Positions 1 through 5,562 of a DNA stretch of 7,457 bases are shown piece after piece. The stretch lies in the NCBI GenBank assembly GCA_934426285.1, contig CAKRYE010000080.1, positions 1-7,457 of the forward strand, given 5' to 3'. The notes under the pieces are model-generated. The model was not told where the DNA came from. It did no database searches and saw nothing but the letters and a program-made list of their open reading frames with translations. The stretch's first letter is position 1. The number at the start of each line of letters is the position of its first letter. Both the position numbers and the translations under genes were made by a program. This stretch comes from an uncultured Blautia sp. Lineage in GTDB: Bacteria > Bacillota > Clostridia > Lachnospirales > Lachnospiraceae.

Positions 1-378
1 AAGAAAGTATTCACTGTTGGCGATAAAGTTAAAGTTCTTATCAAAGAGATCAACGGAGAGAAGATCGCACTTTCCCTGAAATTCCCGGAAGAGAACCCAT
101 GGCTCACAGCAGCTGAGAAATTCGCTGTAGGAAACGTAGTTAAAGGTAAAGTTGCACGTATGACAGACTTCGGCGCATTCGTAGAACTTGCACCTGGAGT
201 AGATGCACTCCTTCACGTATCCCAGATTTCCAGAGAGCACGTTGCCAAACCTGCAGACGTACTGTCAATCGGACAGGAGATCGAAGCTAAGGTTGTTGAC
301 TTCAACGGCGAAGACAAGAAGATCAGCCTGAGCATGAAAGCTCTTGAGGCACCGGCTGAGGAAGCTGCAGAAGAATAA
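1..378 (+). CDS. rpsA: S1 RNA-binding domain protein, C-terminal fragment (ribosomal protein S1-like)
   Basis: The window opens inside a reading frame whose last 125 codons end at TAA 376-378. Residues 1-27 of the fragment are the end of one S1 (OB-fold) repeat, finishing in IALSLK. Residues about 44-114 are a complete S1 domain with the typical core TDFGAFVEL, then LLHVSQIS and the closing KKISLSMKAL. The last residues form a short Ala/Glu-rich acidic tail. Tandem S1 domains bind mRNA on the 30S subunit. In Clostridia this protein is often smaller than proteobacterial S1 and is frequently fused behind IspH (HMBPP reductase). Whether that fusion exists here cannot be seen because the 5' part is missing. 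A general S1-domain RNA-binding protein is the alternative. The gene is closed by its own terminator and is probably a housekeeping neighbour rather than part of the polysaccharide locus. Confidence 0.85.
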   Translation, partial: KKVFTVGDKVKVLIKEINGEKIALSLKFPEENPWLTAAEKFAVGNVVKGKVARMTDFGAFVELAPGVDALLHVSQISREHVAKPADVLSIGQEIEAKVVDFNGEDKKISLSMKALEAPAEEAAEE

Positions 379-401
379 TAGAGCATAATCATAATATTCA
401 G

Positions 402-441
402 ACACCGTCTCTGTATAACTTTATATAGGGACGGTGTTTTT
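402..441 (+). terminator. Intrinsic terminator after the S1-domain gene
   Basis: An 8-bp perfect stem, ACACCGTC (402-409) with GACGGTGT (430-437), continues inward through C411-G428, T412-A427, T414-A425, A415-T424 and T416-A423 with G-U wobbles. It closes on a six-base loop at 417-422. The stem is followed directly by a T run at 437-441. It lies 24 bases after the S1 stop codon and 36 bases before the next start, so it should separate the housekeeping gene from the polysaccharide operon. Confidence 0.9.
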
Positions 442-477
442 GATGTTATCCGTAACAAAGGGAGATGAAAAAGAAAT

Positions 478-1245
478 ATGACAGATCACGGTTTATTTGA
501 TATCCACTGCCATCTGATTCCGGGAGTGGACGACGGAGCACAGGACCTGGAGGAAACCCGCAGACTGCTCTGCATGGAATACGAACAAGGTGTACGCCAC
601 ATCATCGCCACCCCGCACTTCAGAAACCAGATGTTCGAAACCCCAATCCAGACCATCCGGAAACAATTCGCACTGGTACAGCAATGCGTACAGGAACTCA
701 ATAAAGAATACGACACGAACCTCCACGTATACCTGGGCTGTGAATTCCATGCAAACATGCAGATGAGCAGAATGCTGGATGAAGGAAGTGTCAGTACAAT
801 GGCAAACTCCGGCTATGTTTTGGTAGAATTTTCAGGAAATGCAGAATACAGCTACATAGAAGAACGCCTCCGCAGCCTTATCATCGTAGGCTACCGCCCC
901 ATCATCGCACATGCAGAACGCTGCGACAACCTCTGGGGTGACCTGAAACTGATCAGAGACCTGGCACAGATGGGAGCCTATATACAGGTAAATGCAGACA
1001 GCATTCTGGGAAAAAGCGGATTTTATACAAAAAGATTCTGCAGAAAGCTGATGAAAGAAGACCTCCTTCACTTCGTAGGCTCTGACTGCCACGACAGCCG
1101 GTACAGGATCTGCCGCATAGGAGAAGCATACAAAAAAGTCATCAGCAAAATGGGACAGGAATATGCTGACAAAATTTTTATTGAAAATCCTTCCGCAATT
1201 GTAAAAAATGGGGAAAACAGAAGGAAATTTGTCAAATACACTTGA
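478..1245 (+). CDS. cpsB: CpsB/YwqE-type PHP-family protein-tyrosine phosphatase
   Basis: This 255-residue cytoplasmic metal-dependent phosphatase removes phosphate from the tyrosine-rich tail of the cognate BY-kinase, here CpsD two genes downstream. It belongs to the PHP (polymerase and histidinol phosphatase) fold. The metal-binding motifs are present in family order: DIHCHLIPGVDDG (8-20), TPHF (45-48), GCEFH (87-91), LVEF (115-118), AHAER (144-148) and GSDCHD (201-206). Length matches the family norm of about 240-260. The start at 478 is supported by GGGAGATG at 460-467 and by the conserved motif beginning only seven residues in. It is first in a CpsB-CpsC-CpsD-LCP series; pneumococcal cps loci have the same core but with the LCP gene first. 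No clear promoter was found between the upstream terminator and this start. It is unrelated to low-molecular-weight (Wzb) phosphatases. Confidence 0.95.
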   Translation: MTDHGLFDIHCHLIPGVDDGAQDLEETRRLLCMEYEQGVRHIIATPHFRNQMFETPIQTIRKQFALVQQCVQELNKEYDTNLHVYLGCEFHANMQMSRMLDEGSVSTMANSGYVLVEFSGNAEYSYIEERLRSLIIVGYRPIIAHAERCDNLWGDLKLIRDLAQMGAYIQVNADSILGKSGFYTKRFCRKLMKEDLLHFVGSDCHDSRYRICRIGEAYKKVISKMGQEYADKIFIENPSAIVKNGENRRKFVKYT

Positions 1246-1270
1246 AGAATGTCAGAAATAATATTACAAT
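1242..1270 (+). promoter_or_regulatory. Candidate sigma-A promoter in front of cpsC
   Basis: TTGAAG (1242-1247) and TACAAT (1265-1270) are separated by exactly 17 bases. The -35 matches consensus at four of six positions and the -10 at five of six. The -35 overlaps the cpsB stop codon. Transcription would start near 1277 and give a leader of about 59 nt for cpsC. Prediction is by eye only. A promoter here would let the co-polymerase and kinase be expressed independently of the phosphatase. Confidence 0.45.
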
Positions 1271-1280
1271 TTACAAAGTA

Positions 1281-1308
1281 CGGACCGGCCTGTAATAATT
1301 CCGGTTTG
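1281..1308 (+). other. RNA hairpin in the cpsB-cpsC gap
   Basis: CGGACCGG (1281-1288) can pair with CCGGTTTG (1301-1308) as eight pairs including two G-U wobbles. The core is ACCGG/CCGGT and the loop is 12 bases. No T run follows (the downstream sequence is ATCATATAAGG), so it does not look like a terminator. It lies at the start of the predicted cpsC leader and just upstream of its ribosome binding site, so mRNA stability or processing roles are possible. Confidence 0.4.
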
Positions 1309-1317
1309 ATCATATAA

Positions 1318-1325
1318 GGAAGGAG
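1318..1325 (+). promoter_or_regulatory. Ribosome binding site deciding the TTG start of cpsC
   Basis: GGAAGGAG lies 10 bases before TTG at 1336. Reading upstream in the same frame meets TAA at 1315-1317, and the first internal ATG (residue 48) would remove part of the first membrane helix. TTG 1336 is therefore the best-supported start. Confidence 0.75.
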
Positions 1326-1335
1326 AACCAAGAAT

Positions 1336-2079
1336 TTGATAAAAGAGGCAAAGAATACCCGGGAAAATCCTGCGCAGCCTGTGGTCACTGAGACGATCAT
1401 ACAGCAGGAAGACACCATAGACCTTGTGGAACTTTTCTGGGTACTGGTTAACCGTTGGAAAATTATCCTGCTTACCATGCTGATCACAGCAATGCTGGCA
1501 GGTGTCTATTATCTGGTGGGAGTGAAACCATCTTATCAGGCAGACGCGTCCATTTTTATCACAAACAATGAATCCGTGATCACAGTTTCTGACCTGCAGC
1601 TGAGTTCAGAGCTTACAGAGGACTATGCGAAGATCATCAAGAGCCGTAATGTTCTCAAACAAGTCATCAAAGAACTGGATCTGAATCTGGATTACAGAGA
1701 ACTCAGTAAACTGGTCAGTGTAACGAATCCGGACAATTCCCATATTATTACCATCACAGTTACCTGCGGTGACGTGGAACTGTGCAGAGATATTGCAAAC
1801 AGTCTGATGAACATCGGACTGGACCGTATTTACCAGGTGGTAGGAAGCAGCGAACCTACAGTTATCGATTACTCAGAGGCAGAGGCAGTGGATGAGATCA
1901 CTCCTGCACTGACCAAATATCTGGCAATCGGACTTCTGCTGGGACTTATCGCAGCCTGCGGACTGATCTGCGTACGTTACATGACAGACACCACATTAAA
2001 GACAGAGGATGACCTGAAGAGATATCTGGATATCCCGGTACTCAGTGTGGTTCCTTATTACGAAGAGAAGAAAGAGTAG
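1336..2079 (+). CDS. cpsC: CpsC/YveK-type Wzz chain-length co-polymerase and BY-kinase activator
   Basis: This 247-residue membrane protein sets polysaccharide chain length and provides the cytoplasmic activation surface for the separate BY-kinase CpsD. The Wzz entry motif IDLVELFWVLVNRWKII (28-44) leads into membrane helix 1 (about 41-63). An extracellular domain (64-194) follows, with KPSYQADASIFI near its start, then helix 2 (about 195-215) and a cytoplasmic tail ending near LDIPVLSVVPYYEE. In Firmicutes this tail contacts the kinase ATP site. Length is normal for the split Gram-positive type, in which membrane adaptor and kinase are separate proteins. The start is TTG, chosen from its strong Shine-Dalgarno sequence. 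The gene ends three bases before the cpsD ATG, consistent with translational coupling. A hairpin and candidate promoter lie in the 90-bp gap upstream. Confidence 0.93.
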   Translation: MIKEAKNTRENPAQPVVTETIIQQEDTIDLVELFWVLVNRWKIILLTMLITAMLAGVYYLVGVKPSYQADASIFITNNESVITVSDLQLSSELTEDYAKIIKSRNVLKQVIKELDLNLDYRELSKLVSVTNPDNSHIITITVTCGDVELCRDIANSLMNIGLDRIYQVVGSSEPTVIDYSEAEAVDEITPALTKYLAIGLLLGLIAACGLICVRYMTDTTLKTEDDLKRYLDIPVLSVVPYYEEKKE

Positions 2080-2082
2080 AAG

Positions 2083-2886
2083 ATGGACAGAGAAGATAAC
2101 AATATTGAATCCCTGTTTCAGGATCTTGTAAAAGAATCCGGATATACGGGAAGACAGACAGAGGTAATACATCCACATGTGTCAGATGTATCTTTCCGCG
2201 TAAATGAGGCCATCAATGTTCTGCGTGGAAACATCCAGTTAAGTGGAAGCAATATTAAAACAATAGCTGTAACAAGCTCCGTTGCAAATGAGGGTAAATC
2301 ATCAATAGCCTTCCGCCTGGCAAAGAGCATGGCGGGACTTGAGAAGAGGATCCTCTTTATAGACTGCGATATCCGTAATTCTACCATACAGAACAGATAT
2401 GATATTGTAGGTGAGAAGAAGGGATTAAGCGAATACCTGTGCGGAAATATCAGCAAAGAGAAGATTATCTACCGCACAGATGACAAATACCTTGACATGA
2501 TCTTTACAGGTGCAGTGGCACCAAACCCCAGTGAGTTGGTATCAGGTCCGTTGTTTGCAGAACTGATGGAATTCGTGCGAAGCGTTTATGATTATGTGAT
2601 CGTAGACACTCCGCCGCTGAATCTGGTTATCGACGGGTTGCTGATCGCCAAACAGTGCGACGGAACTGTCCTTGTTGTGGAGAGCGGAAGGACAGACAGA
2701 GCACAGGCTGATAAGGCGAAGCAGCAGATACAGTATGCAGGTATCCGTCTCCTCGGCGCAGTGCTGAACAAAGCACCGGTTTATGAAAAACACTATGGCT
2801 ATGGATATGGCTATGGTTACGGCTATGGCTACGGATACGGCTATGGAAAGAGCGTTAAGAAGAATGAGAAAGAAAAGAAGAAATAA
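2083..2886 (+). CDS. cpsD: CpsD-type bacterial tyrosine (BY) kinase with (Tyr-Gly)x9 tail
   Basis: This 267-residue cytoplasmic P-loop kinase autophosphorylates on C-terminal tyrosines and is switched by CpsC and CpsB to control polymer synthesis. Walker A is at about 62-74 (AVTSSVANEGKSS), Walker A' at 89-96 (RILFIDCD) and Walker B at 171-178 (YVIVDTPP). The family motif GAVAPNPSELV is at 143-153, and RVNEAINVLRGNI (39-51) matches the interaction helix of the family. After VYEKH, residues 238-255 are nine uninterrupted Tyr-Gly pairs, followed by a lysine-rich end (KSVKKNEKEKKK). With Tyr234 this gives ten tyrosines in the tail. BY-kinases usually have looser clusters such as YGxYG, so the strict alternation is noteworthy. 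Its start lies three bases after cpsC, and its last 23 bases overlap the LCP gene. Confidence 0.95.
   Translation: MDREDNNIESLFQDLVKESGYTGRQTEVIHPHVSDVSFRVNEAINVLRGNIQLSGSNIKTIAVTSSVANEGKSSIAFRLAKSMAGLEKRILFIDCDIRNSTIQNRYDIVGEKKGLSEYLCGNISKEKIIYRTDDKYLDMIFTGAVAPNPSELVSGPLFAELMEFVRSVYDYVIVDTPPLNLVIDGLLIAKQCDGTVLVVESGRTDRAQADKAKQQIQYAGIRLLGAVLNKAPVYEKHYGYGYGYGYGYGYGYGYGKSVKKNEKEKKK
2794..2847 (+). repeat. Six-base tandem repeat encoding (Tyr-Gly)x9
   Basis: Nine units of the form TAY-GGN run without a break. Tyrosine codons are six TAT and three TAC, and glycine codons are GGC, GGA or one GGT, so the array is a degenerate hexanucleotide repeat. Gain or loss of a unit would keep the frame and change the number of tyrosines by one. 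The mixed codons indicate either age or selection against slippage. Confidence 0.9.
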
Positions 2887-3886
2887 CCCTGTAAATAAGA
2901 AACAGATCATCATCAGTCTGGTGATCTGCCTGGCTGTAGCTTTGTTTGCAGCAGTTTTTATCCATATGGAACAGACAAAGCAGAAATCTATGCAGATCAC
3001 TGCAGGGAACACCCACAATGTGGGCAACAGTTATAGAAATATTGTTTACAAAGGTCAGGAATATCAGTATAATAACCGTATCACAAATATTCTCTATGCC
3101 GGTGTGGACTCCACAGGCAAGCTGGAAGCTTCCTCCCAGTATGGAAATAAAGCCAGGGCAGACAGCATAGCTCTGGTGGTGATGGATGAGAAGAACCGCA
3201 GGATGACCATTCTCTCCATTAACCGTGATACCATGACTGATATCCGCAGATATACAATGAACGGTAATGACAAGGGACTCTATACCACGCACATCGGATA
3301 TGCCTACAGCTATGGCGATGGGGGAAAGGTAAGCTGTGAGAGTCTCTGCGAGGCTGTATCCCTTCTCCTTGGAGATATCCCTGTGAAGCGCTATGTAGTG
3401 ACAAACCAGGATTCCATGCCCTATATCAATGAGCTGGCAGGCGGGATCACGCTTACAGTGCCAAACAACGATCTTCAGGAGAAATATCCGGAGATGGCAG
3501 AGGGTGCACAGGTTACCCTGGATGACAGCAACATAAAGGATTTCCTTCAGTACAGGAATACAGAGGAGTCCTTCAGCAATGAGGGCCGTATGCAGAGACA
3601 GAAAGCCTATCTCACAGCCTATGTTGAGAAGATGCAGTCCATGGATGAGAATGACCTTGAGAAATCATGGGATTCCCTCGATGTGATGGACGATTATATC
3701 CAGACAAGTGTGACACGTAACCAGTATCTGGGACTTGTGAAGACTCTTAAGAAAGCAGAATTCACAGAGGACAGTATAGAGCAGCTTCCGGGAACAGACC
3801 GGGAGGGAGATCTTCATGATGAGTTCCATGTGGATGAAGATGCACTCCAGGAATTGATCATCCGTTTATTTTATGAAAAAGTATGA
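2864..3886 (+). CDS. LytR-CpsA-Psr (LCP) family glycopolymer ligase
   Basis: This 340-residue membrane-anchored enzyme is expected to transfer the polysaccharide from its undecaprenyl-linked carrier to peptidoglycan on the outer face of the membrane. A basic N-terminus (MRKKRRNNPVNKK) precedes one membrane helix (about 14-34), giving an N-in, C-out topology. The LCP domain follows: NILYAGVD (75-82), ARADSIAL (97-104), SINRDT (118-123), HIGYAYSYG (143-151), ELAGGITLTVP (190-200) and FLQYRNTE (227-234). These include the Arg/Asp residues that bind pyrophosphate and metal in the family. I chose ATG 2864. The open frame extends up to ATG 2783, but those 27 codons only read the cpsD Tyr-Gly repeat in another frame (an Ala-Met-rich string) and would put an unnatural stretch before the signal anchor. 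The chosen start gives a 23-bp overlap with cpsD. The ribosome binding site is weak, which fits coupling. Confidence 0.93.
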   Translation: MRKKRRNNPVNKKQIIISLVICLAVALFAAVFIHMEQTKQKSMQITAGNTHNVGNSYRNIVYKGQEYQYNNRITNILYAGVDSTGKLEASSQYGNKARADSIALVVMDEKNRRMTILSINRDTMTDIRRYTMNGNDKGLYTTHIGYAYSYGDGGKVSCESLCEAVSLLLGDIPVKRYVVTNQDSMPYINELAGGITLTVPNNDLQEKYPEMAEGAQVTLDDSNIKDFLQYRNTEESFSNEGRMQRQKAYLTAYVEKMQSMDENDLEKSWDSLDVMDDYIQTSVTRNQYLGLVKTLKKAEFTEDSIEQLPGTDREGDLHDEFHVDEDALQELIIRLFYEKV

Positions 3887-3973
3887 CAGGCTGCTGTTTT
3901 CAACCGCCTTGTTATAGAGTAACCGTAAATAAGAATAGAGCCAGCAGAAGAAGACAGAAAGGAAGGCATTCTT

Positions 3974-5221
3974 ATGAAAAGAAAATATTTCAGCATTTTA
4001 CTTGCAGCAATGACAATTGCAGCATCTGCCAATGTATATGCAGCCCCAAGTATCGGACAGATCATTCCAGAAGCTCCAAAGGTAGTTGAGGGAAATCTGT
4101 CAAACAAACAGGAACTGATCGTAAAAGATGTTGACACAGGTGCCTACAAGGATAAAAAAGTTGCAGAGGTAGTAACAAAAGTAAATGATGATAATACCAA
4201 GGTAACCATGAATGAGGTTCTGAAAGACCTTAAGGTAGATACAACAGAAACAATTAAAACAAACACAGAGAAGAAAGTAAATCCCTCCCTGTATGAGCCT
4301 CTTACACCTTTCGTAGATCTGGTTATTAAGGAAGATGATAAGATCACATATGAAACAGATGGTGCCATCAAAACAACCCTTACCATCGAAGCTGCCAAGG
4401 ACGTGAAGAAGAAAGACGTACTTCTGATGCAAGTCAATCCGACAACAGGAAAAGTTGCCTTTGTTGCAATTGAGAAGCTGGACAAAGCCACAGGCGAAGT
4501 CACAGCCACCTTCGATTCACTTGGACCTGTAATGCTGATCGAGAAGGTTCCGATCGTAACCAAGAAGATTTCGCCAGAGAAATATGCAGACAAAAATGTA
4601 GCTGATGCAGCGAAGAAGCTGAAAGATCAGAAAGCAGGCTTTACTCTGACAGATTTTATCGATGATCTGACAGATACAGAGAACAAAGAGGTCACACTGG
4701 ACAACGGACAGACCATCAACCTGGATGACTATGTCAGCGCAAGCAGTCTTATAGATATGGCGATCAAGATGTCAGATGATTACTCCTATGACATGTCCGG
4801 TTCCCTTGACGCACAGGTAAACTGTGACATTGACAGTGTTGACTGGAAGAGCCTTGTAACTGCTAATGATGCAGACTTTGATGTTGATGCTGCAGAGGGC
4901 GACCTGAGCCTTCTTACAGAGATAGAGCCATTCACAATCCCGGACAGCATTGTTGTACAGGCAGATGCTTCTACAGGAGAGCTTAACTATCTTGCAGAGC
5001 CTGAACTGAGCTTCGCATATCCGGAAAAAGAAGAAGAGGAAGCTGATGCGGCAGACGACGCAGATGAGACTGCTGACACAGATGAAACTGCTGACGCAGA
5101 GGATGATCTGATGAGCTGGATCGTTGAGGACGAGGTAGGCTCTGACCAGCCAAATCTTGTGATTAAAGGCGAATTCAAAGGCATGGGACCTCTTGCAATC
5201 TTTACAAAAGATGCAAAATAA
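3974..5221 (+). CDS. Secreted two-module protein of unknown function
   Basis: I do not recognise this 415-residue protein. It starts with a clear signal peptide: KRK, a hydrophobic core, then a likely cleavage site after NVYA (residue 23). No lipobox, LPXTG or second membrane helix was seen, so it should be released or held non-covalently. The mature part appears to be two diverged copies of one module. Four collinear blocks match: 58-86 with 204-232 (10 of 29 identical), 107-138 with 253-284, 148-165 with 324-341 (VLLMQVNPTTG versus SIVVQADASTG), and 174-191 with 395-412 (LGPVMLIEK versus MGPLAIFTK). The second copy carries an acidic insert (about 351-379). The start at 3974 has GGAAGG at 3961-3966. 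The gene sits 87 bp after the LCP gene and 23 bp before a small membrane protein, so co-transcription is likely. A surface or polysaccharide-linked role is inferred from context only. Confidence 0.85.
   Translation: MKRKYFSILLAAMTIAASANVYAAPSIGQIIPEAPKVVEGNLSNKQELIVKDVDTGAYKDKKVAEVVTKVNDDNTKVTMNEVLKDLKVDTTETIKTNTEKKVNPSLYEPLTPFVDLVIKEDDKITYETDGAIKTTLTIEAAKDVKKKDVLLMQVNPTTGKVAFVAIEKLDKATGEVTATFDSLGPVMLIEKVPIVTKKISPEKYADKNVADAAKKLKDQKAGFTLTDFIDDLTDTENKEVTLDNGQTINLDDYVSASSLIDMAIKMSDDYSYDMSGSLDAQVNCDIDSVDWKSLVTANDADFDVDAAEGDLSLLTEIEPFTIPDSIVVQADASTGELNYLAEPELSFAYPEKEEEEADAADDADETADTDETADAEDDLMSWIVEDEVGSDQPNLVIKGEFKGMGPLAIFTKDAK
5057..5104 (+). repeat. Imperfect 18-base tandem repeat coding the acidic linker
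   Basis: Two 18-base units (5057-5074 and 5075-5092) differ at two positions and encode DADETA and DTDETA. A partial third unit (5093-5104) encodes DAED. The repeat sits inside the Asp/Glu/Ala-rich insert of the secreted two-module protein and probably arose by slippage. The array length is likely to vary between strains. Confidence 0.75.
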
Positions 5222-5244
5222 TCTGATAAGAGAGGAACAGTTCA

Positions 5245-5508
5245 ATGTCACGAAAATCTCGCAGACACAAACATAAAAAAAATAAATTCATGTCCTCAGT
5301 GCTCTACTATGTGCTGGTTATTGCTCTGGTGGCAGGCCTTCTGTTTGTTGTAAAGGTAAACCGCCAGGAACGTGCAGAACGCACAGAATACAAAGAAAAG
5401 CTGGCCGGCAAAGAGACAGTGGAAGATATCGGTGTACTGGACGACATGATGGTACGACCAACGGCAGAACCTACGGAAACACCAACTGATACAACAACAG
5501 GTAAATGA
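5245..5508 (+). CDS. Small single-pass membrane protein of unknown function
   Basis: This 87-residue protein is not assigned to a family. The first 14 residues are strongly basic (SRKSRRHKHKKNK). A single membrane helix follows at about 17-38, then a charged, probably helical stretch (39-60, RQERAERTEYKEKLAGKE) and a Pro/Thr-rich tail (71-85) ending at Lys87. The positive-inside rule places the tail outside the cell. The layout (short basic head, one helix, short possible coiled coil) superficially resembles FtsL/DivIC-type division proteins, but no family motif supports that. The ATG at 5245 has AGAGGA at 5231-5236, eight bases away. It follows the secreted two-module protein by 23 bp and is probably its operon partner. 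No terminator is evident after it, and a new promoter begins 19 bases after its stop. Confidence 0.8.
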   Translation: MSRKSRRHKHKKNKFMSSVLYYVLVIALVAGLLFVVKVNRQERAERTEYKEKLAGKETVEDIGVLDDMMVRPTAEPTETPTDTTTGK

Positions 5509-5517
5509 TAAAAAGTA

Positions 5518-5541
5518 CCAAAAATTATTGCATCTTTTTGG
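5518..5541. repeat. Inverted repeat bracketing the -35 element of the loaP promoter
   Basis: CCAAAAA (5518-5524) and TTTTTGG (5535-5541) form a perfect 7-bp inverted repeat with a 10-base centre. The -35 hexamer lies entirely inside that centre. It is not followed by a T run, so it is not a standard terminator. It could be an operator or a chance product of AT-rich sequence. Confidence 0.35.
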
Positions 5542-5556
5542 CAATAAAGCTATAAT
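5528..5556 (+). promoter_or_regulatory. Near-consensus sigma-A promoter for the loaP operon
   Basis: TTGCAT (5528-5533) and a perfect TATAAT (5551-5556) are separated by 17 bases. The first three bases of the -35 are consensus and the -10 is six of six. The predicted start point is near 5563, giving a leader of about 140 nt before the loaP ATG at 5705. This is the strongest promoter seen in the window and marks a new transcription unit after the 5245-5508 gene. Confidence 0.8.
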
Positions 5557-5562
5557 AACGTG

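Noticed and set aside
1249..1317. 22-codon open frame in the cpsB-cpsC gap as a leader peptide
   Set aside because: It has no Shine-Dalgarno sequence, no run of regulatory codons, and overlaps the candidate -10 element. The frame is most likely chance.
2783..2863. Longer N-terminus for the LCP protein starting at ATG 2783
   Set aside because: The extra residues are only another-frame reading of the Tyr-Gly repeat and precede a normal basic head plus membrane helix starting at 2864.
2542..3027. Minus-strand open frame with an Ile/Ala-rich hydrophobic stretch
   Set aside because: The hydrophobic string is the antisense of the Tyr-Gly repeat. The frame lies over two well-supported genes and matches no family.
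3887..3973. Promoter or terminator in the gap between the LCP gene and the secreted protein
   Set aside because: TTGTTA with a following AT-rich stretch gives only a poor -10 match. CTGCTG/CAGCAG could pair but with a loop of over 40 bases and no T run. I see no firm regulatory element.
3883..4089. 68-codon plus-strand frame across the LCP-secreted protein gap
   Set aside because: It is Cys/Arg-rich, overlaps the real signal peptide in another frame, and has no ribosome binding site.
4144..4593. Minus-strand frames over the secreted protein (also at 4772-5251 and 4987-5184)
   Set aside because: They are antisense shadows with Ser/Phe-rich composition produced by the Lys/Asp/Glu codons of the real gene, without start signals.
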